A stretch of DNA of 64,000 bases, taken from NCBI RefSeq assembly GCF_003725545.1, contig NZ_RJLN01000021.1:1-64000 (forward strand), read 5' to 3'. The position numbers were made by a program, and so were the translations under genes. The notes beneath the pieces were generated by a model, which saw only the letters and a list, made by a program, of their open reading frames with translations, did not search any database and was not told the DNA's origin. This document shows, piece by piece, positions 8,600 through 17,466 of the stretch (positions within the stretch are counted from its first letter, which is position 1; every line of letters starts with the position of its first letter). Source of the DNA: Micromonospora solifontis. Lineage in GTDB: Bacteria; Actinomycetota; Actinomycetes; Mycobacteriales; Micromonosporaceae.

Positions 8600-9685
8600 T
8601 CAGATGGCCAGGGCGGCGCTGGCGGTGCTGCCCGTCGGCGGCGGAAGGAGTGCCGACGGGACTCCCTCGGCGGCCAGTGCGGTCCGCAGCCGTTGCAGGT
8701 CGGCGCCGAAGCGCACCAGGTCCGCCGGGTCCACCGGAGTCGGCGCCGCGCCCAGCACCAGGCCGGTGGCCCGCTCGGGCCAGCCGGGCACGGTGGCGAC
8801 CAGGCCGGCGCGTACCTCCTCGTCGGTGACGTGGGTGAAGACCGTGCCGGGCGCGACCACCTCGGTGACCGCGGCGATCGCCCGGTCGACGGCGGCCGGG
8901 TCGGCGGCGGTCGGGCCGGGGCCGTCGGCCAGCGTGGCCGCCTCGCGGAGCCCGGCGGCCCTCGCCTCGGCGGTGCCCAGCGAGAAGAGGTCCAACTCGG
9001 CGTCCCGGACCAGCGCCCGGGCGCCCTCGCCGTCCCCGGCGCCCGCAACCCCCGGGTAGCCCCGGACGACGGCCACCGGCACCTGGTCGCACTTGCCCTT
9101 GATCAGCTCACCGGCGCCGGCCAGTTCGTCCACCACGGCGAGCTGGGTGAGCTGCAACTCGTTGCCGTACGGATCGATCTCGCCGCGGTGGTCGCGGATC
9201 GCCGGCATCCCGGCGACGCCGAGCGCCACGTCGGTGAGGCCGTTGCGCCACGGCCGGCCCATGGTGTCGCTGATGATCACCGCGACGTCCAGGTACCGCT
9301 CGCGCAGCGCCGCCCGCAACGCCCGGGCCGACGCGTCCGGGTCCTTCGGCAGCAGCACCAGGCGGGTCTTGTCCACGTTCGACGCGTCGATCCCGGCGGA
9401 GGCCATCACGAAGCCGTGATGGGTCTGCACGATCCGGGTGGCACCCCGGCTGGCCACCACCCGGGCCGTCTCTCCGGCGAGCACCTCGTCCCGGGCGGCG
9501 AGCCGCTCGGGGCCGTCCGCCGGCACGTCGACCAGCCGGCCCTCCGCCTTCGACACGATCTTGCTGGTCACCACCAGCACGTCACCGTCGCGCAGCCACG
9601 GGGCGGCGGTGGCGATCACCGCCGCCAGGTCGTCGCCCTCGGTCACGTCGCCGATGCCCAGCACCGGCAGGATCTCCAGCCTCAC
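8600..9685 (-). CDS. fbiB: Coenzyme F420-0:L-glutamate ligase, short form
   Basis: This 361-residue enzyme adds L-glutamate residues to the F420 precursor using GTP. The CofE domain covers about residues 1-250: LEILPVLGIGDVTEGDDL at the start, then VVTSKIVSKAEGR, VISDTMGRPWRNG and a DPYGNELQ substrate loop. Mycobacterial FbiB is about 448 residues, with a C-terminal nitroreductase-type FMN domain that reduces dehydro-F420. Here only about 110 residues follow and no FMN-domain motif is visible, so that step may be done elsewhere. The GTG start overlaps the fbiA stop as GTGA, indicating translational coupling in a two-gene operon. Confidence 0.93.
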   Translation of the reverse strand: MRLEILPVLGIGDVTEGDDLAAVIATAAPWLRDGDVLVVTSKIVSKAEGRLVDVPADGPERLAARDEVLAGETARVVASRGATRIVQTHHGFVMASAGIDASNVDKTRLVLLPKDPDASARALRAALRERYLDVAVIISDTMGRPWRNGLTDVALGVAGMPAIRDHRGEIDPYGNELQLTQLAVVDELAGAGELIKGKCDQVPVAVVRGYPGVAGAGDGEGARALVRDAELDLFSLGTAEARAAGLREAATLADGPGPTAADPAAVDRAIAAVTEVVAPGTVFTHVTDEEVRAGLVATVPGWPERATGLVLGAAPTPVDPADLVRFGADLQRLRTALAAEGVPSALLPPPTGSTASAALAI

Positions 9686-10629
9686 GCCAACTCCAACGCG
9701 GCCCGGACCATCGTGGCCGTGGCCGCCTCGTCGGTCATCCGCAGCGGCGCCGAACGTACGGTCACGTCCGGCACCACCGTCCCCTCGTCCTCCGGCGCGA
9801 CCAGCCAGCCGTCGAGCAGCCCCCCGGCCGACCGGCCACCGTAGAGCCCGCCCACCCCGGCCGCGCTGCACTCCACCCCGAGCACGTCGAGGCAGCGGTC
9901 GGCCATGCCGCGTACCGGGGCGCCGCCGATGATCGGCGACACCCCGACCACCGGGGCCGGGCCGTCGGCCACCGCGTCGCGCAGGCCCGGCACGGCGAGG
10001 ATCGGGGCGATGCTCACCACCGGGTTGCTCGGCGCGATCAGCACCACGTCGGCCGCGCCGATCGCCTCCCGCACCCCGGGCGCCGGCTTCGCCGCCTCGG
10101 CGCCGACGAAGACGAACCGGTGGGTCGGGACCTGCGCCCGGTGGCGCACCCACCACTCCTGGAAGTGGATCGCCCGCTGCCCGCCGTCGACATCCACGAC
10201 CGCGTGCGTCTCCAGGCGGTCGTCGGTCGCCGGCAGCAGGCGTACGCCGGGCTGCCAGCGGGTGGCGAGCGCCTCGGTCACCTGGGACAGCGGGTAGCCG
10301 GCGTTGAGCATCGTCGTGCGGACCAGATGGGTGGCGATGTCCTTGTCGCCCAGCCCGAACCAGGTCGGCTCGGCGCCGTACGCCGCCAGCTCGGACTTGA
10401 CCGTCCAGGTCTCGCCGACCCGGCCCCAGCCCCGCTCCGGGTCGGCGCCGCCGCCCAGCGTGTACATCACGCTGTCGAGGTCGGGGCAGACCTTCAGCCC
10501 GTGCAACAGCAGATCGTCGCCGACGTTGACCACCGCGGTCACCTCGGCCCCCACCTCCCGGGCGTACGCCCGGACGCCGAGCAGGAACCGGGCGCCCCCG
10601 ATGCCGCCGGTCAGAACCACGATGCGCAT
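9682..10629 (-). CDS. fbiA: 2-phospho-L-lactate (phosphoenolpyruvyl) transferase of F420 biosynthesis
   Basis: This 315-residue CofD-family enzyme joins the guanylylated three-carbon unit made by FbiD to FO, giving (dehydro-)F420-0. The N-terminus MRIVVLTGGIGGARFLLG is the CofD nucleotide-binding loop. VNVGDDLLLHGLKVCPDLDSV carries the conserved aspartates, and IAPSNPVVSI is the conserved late motif. ATG 10629 is chosen over ATG 10638: the GGGAGG complement abuts 10638 directly but lies about 9-10 bases from 10629. It is the first gene of the fbiA-fbiB operon. FbiC is about 1.2 kb away on the other strand, so three F420 genes cluster here; fbiD is not in the window. Confidence 0.95.
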   Translation of the reverse strand: MRIVVLTGGIGGARFLLGVRAYAREVGAEVTAVVNVGDDLLLHGLKVCPDLDSVMYTLGGGADPERGWGRVGETWTVKSELAAYGAEPTWFGLGDKDIATHLVRTTMLNAGYPLSQVTEALATRWQPGVRLLPATDDRLETHAVVDVDGGQRAIHFQEWWVRHRAQVPTHRFVFVGAEAAKPAPGVREAIGAADVVLIAPSNPVVSIAPILAVPGLRDAVADGPAPVVGVSPIIGGAPVRGMADRCLDVLGVECSAAGVGGLYGGRSAGGLLDGWLVAPEDEGTVVPDVTVRSAPLRMTDEAATATMVRAALELA

Positions 10630-10728
10630 GGCGTCCATCCTCCCGCACGCGCGGCCGTCGATCGGCCGGTGCCCGGTGCGACTAGGCTCACGTCGGCAAC
10701 TGTCCGTTTTCGTCCCCAGGGGGAGTTC

Positions 10729-11634
10729 GTGACCAGCCCCGCCGAGCCCGCGTCCGCCGACGCGACGCAGGCCAGCCAGGTGACCAAGCCACTGCGCGAA
10801 CTGGCCGCGCTCGTCCTGCTCGGCGCGAACGCCGTGCTGCTCTTCGTCGGCCTGCTCCGGCTGCTGGTGCCGATGGACGACTACAGCACGTTCAGCAGCC
10901 GCGCGGGAAGCACCTTCTTCGCCTTCGTCGGCGTCGAGTCCGCCGTGCTGCCGGTGCTGGCCGTGCTGCTCGCCACCCACGTACGCCCGGCGCTGCCCAA
11001 GGCGAAGCTGATCACTCAGGCCGCCCTCGGCGAGTACGCGTTCGCTGCCCTGTTCGGCGCGCTCACCCTGCTGATCTGGCTGGTCGGTCGGCTCGCCGCC
11101 GCCGAGGTACTGGACGCGTTCCTCGGCCTGCTCACCCGGGTGGCCTGGCTGGCCATCTTCGGGATCGCCGCGTTCGTGGTGTTCACCATCTGGCGCCGGC
11201 TTCACCACGTACCGAGGCCCAAGCCGCAGCCCGGCGTGTACGGGCAGCCCCAGCCGGGCTGGCCGCAGCAGCCGGGCGGCTACCCCGGCCAGCCGGCCGC
11301 CTACCCGGCCCCCGGCCAGTCGACCGGCTACCCGGCACCGGGCCAGAGCGGGTACGTCCCCGGTGGCCAGCCGAACCAGCCGGGCGGGCACCCGGTGCCC
11401 GGCCAGTACGGGTCGCCGCAGTCGGCACCGCCGTTCAACACCGCCCCGCCGCACGCCCCGCAGTCCGGGCCTCCGTTCGGCGCCCCGCACCCGGCTCCGC
11501 CGTTCGGCCAGCCGCCGTCGGCGGACCCGACCCAGGCCATCCCGCGCCAGCCGGCGGAGTTCGGCCAGCCGGCCCCGCAGGACAGTGACCGCACCCAGCG
11601 CTTCGACCGGGACGACCCGAACCACCCCCGCTGA
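10729..11634 (+). CDS. Multi-spanning membrane protein with Pro/Gly/Gln-rich cytoplasmic tail
   Basis: This 301-residue protein has about four hydrophobic segments in residues 20-160: LAALVLLGANAVLLFVGLL, FFAFVGVESAVLPVLAVLL, YAFAALFGALTLLIWLVG and LLTRVAWLAIFGIAAFVVF. About 135 residues of low-complexity tail follow, rich in PGQ, QPG and YPAPGQ repeats. Such tails are common in actinobacterial membrane proteins and may mediate scaffolding. GTG 10729 is preceded by AGGGGGAG about 4 bases away. A TAGGCT -10-like box lies upstream at 10684. Function is unknown. It is followed by a hairpin and 16-bp tandem repeats. Confidence 0.75.
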   Translation: MTSPAEPASADATQASQVTKPLRELAALVLLGANAVLLFVGLLRLLVPMDDYSTFSSRAGSTFFAFVGVESAVLPVLAVLLATHVRPALPKAKLITQAALGEYAFAALFGALTLLIWLVGRLAAAEVLDAFLGLLTRVAWLAIFGIAAFVVFTIWRRLHHVPRPKPQPGVYGQPQPGWPQQPGGYPGQPAAYPAPGQSTGYPAPGQSGYVPGGQPNQPGGHPVPGQYGSPQSAPPFNTAPPHAPQSGPPFGAPHPAPPFGQPPSADPTQAIPRQPAEFGQPAPQDSDRTQRFDRDDPNHPR

Positions 11635-11701
11635 CCCTCCCCGCGCCGCCGCGACTGCGCGCGCCCCGCGACTGCGCGGCTGCGCACCGAGACGACTGAT
11701 T

Positions 11702-11747
11702 CACGGAAAGAGTGGCTTCCCGACGCCGGGAGGCCACTCTTTCCGTG
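11702..11747 (+). terminator. Hairpin downstream of the membrane-protein gene
   Basis: CACGGAAAGAGTGGC at 11702-11716 pairs perfectly with 11733-11747 across a 16-base loop, giving a 15-bp stem. It separates the membrane-protein gene from fbiC, both on the plus strand. A U tract is lacking, as usual in high-GC actinomycetes. Confidence 0.65.
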
Positions 11748-11760
11748 TAAGAGCGCCAAC

Positions 11761-11840
11761 GTGAGCGAGCGCCAACGTGAGCGGGCGTCGCCGTGAGCGA
11801 GCGCCGACGTGAGCGGGCGCCGACGTGAGCGGGCGCCACC
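11761..11840. repeat. Five tandem 16-bp repeats, unit GTGAGCGRGCGYCRMC
   Basis: Five consecutive 16-base units start at 11761, 11777, 11793, 11809 and 11825. Each begins GTGAGCG and differs at only a few positions. A partial unit (GAGCGCCAAC) precedes them at 11751-11760. They end 39 bases before the fbiC start. There is no open frame across them. Confidence 0.8.
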
Positions 11841-11879
11841 GGGGGTCGGTGCGGGTGGTTCAGCGCCTAGGCTGGACGG

Positions 11880-14408
11880 ATGGTTGATCGCACCCAGCCC
11901 GCTCCGACGGAGGCGAGTGTCCGGCGGGCGCTGCGCCGGGCCGCGACGGGGCGGGCGCTGGACGTCGACGAGGCGAGCACGCTGCTGACCGCGCGCGGCG
12001 ACGCACTGGACGAGCTGCTCCGGATCGCCGGTGAGGTGCGCGACGCCGGGCTGCGCGAGGCGGGCCGCCCGGGCGTGGTCACCTTCTCCAAGAAGGTGTT
12101 CATCCCGCTGACCCGGCTCTGCCGGGACCGCTGCCACTACTGCACCTTCGCCACGGTGCCGCACCGGCTGCCCGCCGCGTACCTGGAGAAGGACGAGGTC
12201 CTCGCGATCGCCCGGGCGGGTGCCGCGCAGGGGTGCAAGGAGGCGTTGTTCACCCTCGGTGACCGCCCGGAGGAGCGCTGGCCGGCGGCCCGGCGGTGGC
12301 TGGACGAGCGGGGCTACGACTCCACCCTCGACTATCTGCGCGCCTGCGCGGTGGCGGTGCTGGAGGAGACCGGCCTGCTGCCGCACCTTAACCCGGGCGT
12401 GCTGTCCTGGTCGGAGCTGCAGCGGCTCAAGCCGGTGGCGCCGAGCATGGGGATGATGCTGGAGACCACCGCGACCCGACTGTGGGCCGAGCCGGGTGGC
12501 CCGCACTTCGGCTCCCCGGACAAGGAGCCGGCCGTCCGGCTCCGGGTGCTCGACGACGCCGGCCGGGTCGGCGTGCCGTTCACCACCGGCATCCTGATCG
12601 GCATCGGGGAGACCCTGGCCGAGCGGGTGGACGCGCTGTTCGCGATCCGCCGGCGGATGCGGGAGTACGGCCACCTCCAGGAGGTGATCGTGCAGAACTT
12701 CCGGGCCAAGCCGGACACCGCGATGCGCGGGATGCCCGACGCGGAACTGCACGACCTGGCGGCCACGGTCGCGGTGGCCCGGATCCTGCTCGGCCCGAAG
12801 GCCCGCGTCCAGGCACCGCCGAACCTCATCGAGGGGGAGTACGACCTGCTGCTGCGGGCCGGCATCGACGACTGGGGCGGCGTCTCGCCGGTCACCCCGG
12901 ACCACGTCAACCCGGAGCGCCCCTGGCCGCAGCTCGACGAGCTGGCCCGGCGTACCGCGCGGGCCGGCTTCACCCTGCGCGAGCGGTTGACCGTCTACCC
13001 CGAGTACGTCCGGGCCGGCGATCCGTGGCTGGACCCGCGCCTGCTGCCGCACGTCACCGCCCTCGCCGACCCGGAGACCGGGCTGGCCGTCGAGGCGGCC
13101 CGTCCGGCGGGCCGGCCCTGGCAGGAGCCGGAGGAGGTGTTCGGCGGGCGGACCGACCTGCACGCCACCATCGACACCACCGGCCGGACCGGGGACCGCC
13201 GGGGCGACTTCGACAGCGTCTACGGCGACTGGACCGAGGTCGCCGACAAGGTCGCCGCCGGGGCGCGCGTACCCGGAAGCGGCACCGCGACCACCGCGGA
13301 CGCCGAGCTGCGCGCGGGCCTGCGGCTGGCCGCGGACGACCCGGCGGCGCTGCTCGCGGCGGCGCACGAGGCGAAGGCGCTGGCGCTGTTCGGCGCCGAC
13401 GGGCCGGCGCTGGACGAGCTGTGCCGGATCGCCGACGACGTCCGCCGGGACGCGGTCGGCGAGGACGTCACCTACGTGGTCAACCGCAACATCAACTTCA
13501 GCAACGTCTGCTACGTCGGCTGCCGGTTCTGCGCGTTCGCACAGCGGGAGAGCGATGCGGACGCGTTCCGGCTCTCCCTGGACCAGATCGCCGACCGGGC
13601 CGAGGAGGCGTGGGCGGCCGGCGCCGGCGAGGTGTGCCTGCAGGGCGGGATCGACCCGAAGCTGCCGGTCACCGGGTACGCCGACATCGTCCGCGCGATC
13701 AAGGCCCGGGTGCCGGGGATGCACGTGCACGCGTTCTCCCCGATGGAGATCGTCACCGCGGCGGCGAAGGCGGGCGTGCCGGTGAAGGAGTGGCTGCTCC
13801 AGCTCCGCGAGGCCGGGCTGGACACCATCCCGGGCACCGCCGCCGAGATCCTCGACGACGAGGTGCGCTGGGTGCTCACCAAGGGCAAGCTGCCGGCCGC
13901 CGCCTGGGTCGAGGTGGTCAGCACGGCGCACGAGCTGGGCATCCGGTCCAGCTCCACGATGATGTACGGCCACGTGGACCACCCCGGCCAGTGGCTCGCC
14001 CACTTCCGGGTGCTGGCCGGGGTGCAGGACCGCACCGGCGGCTTCACCGAGTTCGTGGCGCTGCCGTTCGTGCACACCAACGCGCCGATCTACCTGGCCG
14101 GGATCGCCCGCCCCGGGCCGACGTGGCGGGAGAACCGGGTGGTGCACGCGATGGCCCGGCTGCTGCTGCACGGCCGGATCGCCAACATCCAGTGCTCCTG
14201 GGTGAAGCTCGGCGACGACGGCGCCGCGGCGATGCTCCGGGACGGCTGCAACGACCTGGGCGGCACCCTGATGGAGGAGACCATCTCCCGGATGGCCGGG
14301 TCGGGCAACGGCTCGGCCCGGACCGAGGAGCAGCTCCGGGCGATCGCGGCGGCGGCGGGCCGGCCGGCCCGCAAGCGGACGACCGCGTACGGTCACGCTC
14401 GCGCCTGA
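11880..14408 (+). CDS. fbiC: Bifunctional FO synthase (CofG-CofH fusion)
   Basis: This 842-residue enzyme makes FO, the deazaflavin chromophore of coenzyme F420, from tyrosine and 5-amino-6-ribitylamino-uracil. It contains two radical-SAM halves. The N-terminal CofG-like half has the cluster motif CRDRCHYC (Cys 81, 85, 88). The C-terminal CofH-like half has CYVGCRFC (Cys 544, 548, 551). The length matches actinobacterial FbiC. A -10-like TAGGCT (11868-11873) lies 6 bases before ATG 11880, so translation probably starts on a leaderless transcript. It is encoded close to fbiAB but on the opposite strand and separately transcribed. Confidence 0.97.
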   Translation: MVDRTQPAPTEASVRRALRRAATGRALDVDEASTLLTARGDALDELLRIAGEVRDAGLREAGRPGVVTFSKKVFIPLTRLCRDRCHYCTFATVPHRLPAAYLEKDEVLAIARAGAAQGCKEALFTLGDRPEERWPAARRWLDERGYDSTLDYLRACAVAVLEETGLLPHLNPGVLSWSELQRLKPVAPSMGMMLETTATRLWAEPGGPHFGSPDKEPAVRLRVLDDAGRVGVPFTTGILIGIGETLAERVDALFAIRRRMREYGHLQEVIVQNFRAKPDTAMRGMPDAELHDLAATVAVARILLGPKARVQAPPNLIEGEYDLLLRAGIDDWGGVSPVTPDHVNPERPWPQLDELARRTARAGFTLRERLTVYPEYVRAGDPWLDPRLLPHVTALADPETGLAVEAARPAGRPWQEPEEVFGGRTDLHATIDTTGRTGDRRGDFDSVYGDWTEVADKVAAGARVPGSGTATTADAELRAGLRLAADDPAALLAAAHEAKALALFGADGPALDELCRIADDVRRDAVGEDVTYVVNRNINFSNVCYVGCRFCAFAQRESDADAFRLSLDQIADRAEEAWAAGAGEVCLQGGIDPKLPVTGYADIVRAIKARVPGMHVHAFSPMEIVTAAAKAGVPVKEWLLQLREAGLDTIPGTAAEILDDEVRWVLTKGKLPAAAWVEVVSTAHELGIRSSSTMMYGHVDHPGQWLAHFRVLAGVQDRTGGFTEFVALPFVHTNAPIYLAGIARPGPTWRENRVVHAMARLLLHGRIANIQCSWVKLGDDGAAAMLRDGCNDLGGTLMEETISRMAGSGNGSARTEEQLRAIAAAAGRPARKRTTAYGHARA

Positions 14409-14559
14409 CGTCGAACCTTTCCCCGCCGCCGGCCGTACCAGTGGATGCCGGCGGCGGTTGCGGCGAGGGCCGCCGCCGGTGACTCCCGCGGAGCACCCGG
14501 CGGCGTCCGGGTCTCCGGCCCACCGCGGGCGCTGCGGCGCCGGCCCGGAAAGGTTGCCC

Positions 14560-14838
14560 ATGACCAGTGATCAGCGGAAGCGGCCCTGGCCGCGACTGAC
14601 CCGCCGGCAGACGTTGACCGCCGCCGCGAGCGCCACCCTGGGCGCCGCCGCCCTCACCGTGCCGGGCCTGTCGGCCGCACAGAACACGCCCAGCACGGGC
14701 CGCCGGAACGAGCCGATCGTGGTCCACCTGCGCGACGCGGCCTCCGGCGCGATGGACGTCTTCGTCGGCACGACCCGGATCCAGGTGCGCGACCGGGCCC
14801 TGGCGGACCGGCTGGTACGCGCCGCCGGTCGACGCTGA
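14560..14838 (+). CDS. Small Tat-exported hypothetical protein
   Basis: This 92-residue protein begins with a twin-arginine signal, LTRRQTLTAAASATLGAAALTVPG, and a likely AxA-type cleavage near LSAAQ (about residue 40). The mature part of about 50 residues has no recognised domain. ATG 14560 is preferred because GGAAAGG lies at 14547-14553; the open frame extends to 14458 without a site. The DUF4331 gene starts 54 bases downstream and is followed closely by another small gene, so the three probably form an operon of exported or envelope proteins. Function is unknown. Confidence 0.7.
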   Translation: MTSDQRKRPWPRLTRRQTLTAAASATLGAAALTVPGLSAAQNTPSTGRRNEPIVVHLRDAASGAMDVFVGTTRIQVRDRALADRLVRAAGRR

Positions 14839-14892
14839 CCCGCCCGGTTCTTCCCCTCGACCTCTTCTCTTTCGACGAAGGTGTGGTCCGCC

Positions 14893-16290
14893 ATGTCCTC
14901 TCACCGCGAAGCCCCGGAGATAGCCAAGGATCCGGTGGCCGACAGTTCCGACCTGTACGCGTTCGTCAGTCCCGACCACCCGGACACGGTGACGCTGATC
15001 GCCAACTACGTGCCGGTGCAGCTCCCGTCCGGCGGCCCGAACTTCTTCGAGTTCGGCGACGACGTCCGGTACGAGATTCACATCGACAACGACGGTGACG
15101 GCTATCCGGATGTCACGTATCGCTTCGAATTCACCACCGAGATCACGAATCCGAACAGCTTTCTTTACAACACCGGGCCGATCGAGTCGCTGGACAGCAA
15201 GAACTGGAACCGGCGGCAGTTCTACCGGTTGACCCGGGTTGCGGACGGTCGGGAGCGGGTGCTCGCCCACAAACTGCCCTGCCCGCCGTGCAACGTGGGT
15301 CCGCTCTCCACCCCGAAATACCACGACCTGGTCCGGCAGGCCACGTACCGGCTGTCGACGGGGGAGAAGGTCTTCGCCGGGCAGCGGGCGGACGGCTTCT
15401 TCGTCGACCTGGGCGCCATCTTCGACCTGGGCACGCTCCGGCCGTTCCAGCAGCTGCACGTCGCCGGCAAGAAGATATTCAAGACCGAGGGGCAGCCGGT
15501 CAACGCGCTGGACCGGACCAACGTGCACAGCATCGCCGTGCAGGTGCCGTTGAGCACGGTGCGCCGCAAGGCCAGCCGGTACGGCTACGCCGACCGGGCC
15601 TCGACGATCGGGGTGTGGACCACGGCGTCCCGCCAGCAGGTCCGGGTGCTCGGTGACCGGGTGGCCGCGGACACCGTCGCGGGCCCGTTCACGCAGGTCT
15701 CCCGGCTGGGGAACCCGCTGTTCAACGAGGTCGTCGTGCCGATGTCCAGAAAGGACCTGTGGAACAGCCTGCCGCCCACCGAGGACAAGCGGTTCGCGCA
15801 GTTCGTCGAGCACCCCGAACTGGCGGCCCTGCTGCCCGCGCTCTATCCGGGCGTCTTCCCCAACCTGGAGGCGCTGAACAAGTCGAAGAAGCCCCGGGCC
15901 GACCTGGTGGCGATCCTGCTCACCGGCATCCCGGCCGGGCTGATCGACGGGTTCGCCAACACCACCGGCGACGTGCAGGCCGACATGCTGCGGCTGAACA
16001 CCGCCATCCGGCCGAACCGCAAGCCGGACCGGTTCGGCGTGCTCGGCGGCGATCTGGCCGGCTTCCCCAACGGCCGGCGGGTCGGCGACGACGTGGTCAG
16101 CATCGCGCTGCGGGCGATCGCCGGCCTCACCGTGCCGTTGGTGGACAAGACCTTCAAGCCGGACGCCGCGGCCGCCGCGGTCACCCCCGGGCTCAGCGCG
16201 GCCGACGTGACCGCGCCGTTCCTCGGTGACTTCCCGTTCCTCGGTACCCCGTACGACGGGTTCGACAACCCGCCGGCGAAGAAGTCCTGA
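14893..16290 (+). CDS. DUF4331 domain-containing protein
   Basis: This 465-residue protein begins MSSHREAPEI, the hallmark start of DUF4331 proteins. It shows the family's acidic turn region (HIDNDGDGYPDVTYRFEF) and a C-terminal LGGDLAGFPNGRRVGDDV segment. No signal peptide is seen at the chosen start; other members are often annotated as exported. Biochemical role is unknown. It follows the small Tat protein and precedes a small gene by 14 bases, so an operon is likely. Confidence 0.85.
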   Translation: MSSHREAPEIAKDPVADSSDLYAFVSPDHPDTVTLIANYVPVQLPSGGPNFFEFGDDVRYEIHIDNDGDGYPDVTYRFEFTTEITNPNSFLYNTGPIESLDSKNWNRRQFYRLTRVADGRERVLAHKLPCPPCNVGPLSTPKYHDLVRQATYRLSTGEKVFAGQRADGFFVDLGAIFDLGTLRPFQQLHVAGKKIFKTEGQPVNALDRTNVHSIAVQVPLSTVRRKASRYGYADRASTIGVWTTASRQQVRVLGDRVAADTVAGPFTQVSRLGNPLFNEVVVPMSRKDLWNSLPPTEDKRFAQFVEHPELAALLPALYPGVFPNLEALNKSKKPRADLVAILLTGIPAGLIDGFANTTGDVQADMLRLNTAIRPNRKPDRFGVLGGDLAGFPNGRRVGDDVVSIALRAIAGLTVPLVDKTFKPDAAAAAVTPGLSAADVTAPFLGDFPFLGTPYDGFDNPPAKKS

Positions 16291-16304
16291 GAGAGGGGCC
16301 GGCC

Positions 16305-16646
16305 GTGCACCAGCACCAGCACACCCTGGGACCGTCGGAGAGCGGTAGCGTCGTGCTCGACCTGGGCGGCGACTCGGGCGCACTGATCATCTACACCGGA
16401 CGTGAGCTGCACGGCCGCGAGATCGAGATCAGCCGGGTGGACGACGACGGGCCGCGCACCCACTCGGCCGTACGCGAGCGGCACGTCCGGGACGGGGTCT
16501 TCCACAGTGCCGTGTACCCGGACCTGGAGGCGGGTCTCTATACCGTCTGGTGGGACGATTCCACACCGGCCGGAGCGATCTCCGTCACCGGTGGCGCGGT
16601 CGCCGAATTCGTCTGGCCGCCCAGCTCGCCCTCGACAGTGAGCTGA
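16305..16646 (+). CDS. Conserved hypothetical protein downstream of DUF4331
   Basis: This 113-residue protein begins MHQHQHTLGPSE and contains SVVLDLGGDSGALIIYTG, then a C-terminal GLYTVWWDDSTPAGAISVTGG stretch predicted to form beta strands. GTG 16305 has GAGAGGGG at 16291-16298. It is the last gene of the group starting at 14560. I do not recognise a biochemical function; the beta-rich pattern and His-rich start suggest a small metal- or ligand-binding sandwich, but that is speculation. Confidence 0.7.
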   Translation: MHQHQHTLGPSESGSVVLDLGGDSGALIIYTGRELHGREIEISRVDDDGPRTHSAVRERHVRDGVFHSAVYPDLEAGLYTVWWDDSTPAGAISVTGGAVAEFVWPPSSPSTVS

Positions 16647-16993
16647 CCGTACGCGCAGTCGCCGTCGCGCCCCGTCCGCCTGGTGGACGGGGCGCGGTCG
16701 GCGTTTCCGGCGCTCGACGGGCGGTTGCGCGCCAGCCGGGTTAACCTTTCCCCCATTACATGCTGATCTTGGACGGTGTTGCGACGGCCGCCCGGGTGCG
16801 GCCCGCCGGAGCCTCCACCGGGGCCGCCGGGCGGGTCCGTGCCGGGGTGCGCCACGGCGAAAATCTGGGGCAACTCGCCGGAGAGGGCGTTACTCGTCCG
16901 GGGTCTGAATCGATAGGGCAGGTTGCGAGGCTCGGGCGGCCCGGATGGCCGGCCCTGACGTGTCGGGAGGGCGACTCCATTATCAAGTTTGGC

Positions 16994-17023
16994 TTGACGG
17001 CGCACGCATTACACGCGTGTAAT
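16994..17023 (+). promoter_or_regulatory. whiB2 promoter with overlapping 16-bp palindrome
   Basis: TTGACG (16994-16999) and TGTAAT (17018-17023) form a sigma70-type promoter with an 18-base spacer. The perfect palindrome ATTACACGCGTGTAAT (17008-17023) covers the spacer end and the -10 box, a position suited to a repressor. The half sites TTAC/GTAA recall BldD boxes, but the centre is one base longer than that consensus. The rest of the 491-base gap between the DUF4331 group and whiB2 (16647-17137) shows no gene. Confidence 0.65.
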
Positions 17024-17137
17024 TTGAATGGGGTTGTTCGCACGGAACGCAACAAATCGTGACCGGACGGACAAGCACGCCTTTCGCGTGGGGGGTTGCA
17101 GCGGCGATGACGCCGGTGCGCGACAAGGAGGCATTTG

Positions 17138-17398
17138 ATGGACGGCCAGCTCGAGGTGGCCGACCTGCTCGGAAACGCGCCGGAGTGGCAGGAGCGGGCG
17201 CTCTGCTCGCAGACCGATCCGGAGGCGTTCTTTCCCGAGAAGGGCGGCTCGACCCGCGAGGCGAAGCGCATCTGCTCGCGGTGTGAAGTCAAGACGGAAT
17301 GCCTGGAATACGCCCTCGGCCACGACGAGCGGTTCGGGATCTGGGGCGGGCTCTCCGAGCGGGAGCGGCGCAAGCTCAAGCGGCGGGTCGCCGCCTGA
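17138..17398 (+). CDS. whiB2: WhiB-family iron-sulfur transcriptional regulator (WhiB2/WhmD type)
   Basis: This 86-residue [4Fe-4S] regulator binds the primary sigma factor to control septation or sporulation genes in actinomycetes. The four cluster cysteines are Cys23, Cys46, Cys49 and Cys55 in the CX22CX2CX5C pattern. The GIWGG turn is at residues 67-71, followed by a basic tail RRKLKRR that contacts DNA. ATG 17138 has AAGGAGG at 17125-17131. Assignment to the WhiB2 class rests on the neighbours (zincin-like protein, DUF3499 and the F420 and mannose genes), an order also known from M. tuberculosis Rv3256c-Rv3262. Confidence 0.93.
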   Translation: MDGQLEVADLLGNAPEWQERALCSQTDPEAFFPEKGGSTREAKRICSRCEVKTECLEYALGHDERFGIWGGLSERERRKLKRRVAA

Positions 17399-17406
17399 CG
17401 CGTACC

Positions 17407-17435
17407 GGGCCGGGGCGGTGGGGGCCGCCCGGCCC
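17407..17435. terminator. GC-rich hairpin between convergent whiB2 and the zincin-like gene
   Basis: GGGCCGGGGCGG (17407-17418) pairs with CCGCCCGGCCC (17425-17435) with one bulged G and a 6-base loop. It lies just after the whiB2 stop, in the convergent gap. A second small hairpin (17449-17455 with 17462-17468) overlaps the stop codon of the minus-strand gene. Confidence 0.5.
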
Positions 17436-17466
17436 GGGCTGACGGGCCGAGCCGGTGGGGGCCGGC

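Noticed and set aside
11761..11840. CRISPR-like array
   Set aside because: Units are 16 bases in direct tandem with no spacers.
11328..14561. 1077-codon open frame antisense to fbiC
   Set aside because: A shadow of fbiC; low-complexity product, no family resemblance.
16760..17062. 100-codon ORF in the whiB2 upstream region
   Set aside because: It covers the promoter and palindrome, has no ribosome site and an unconvincing composition.
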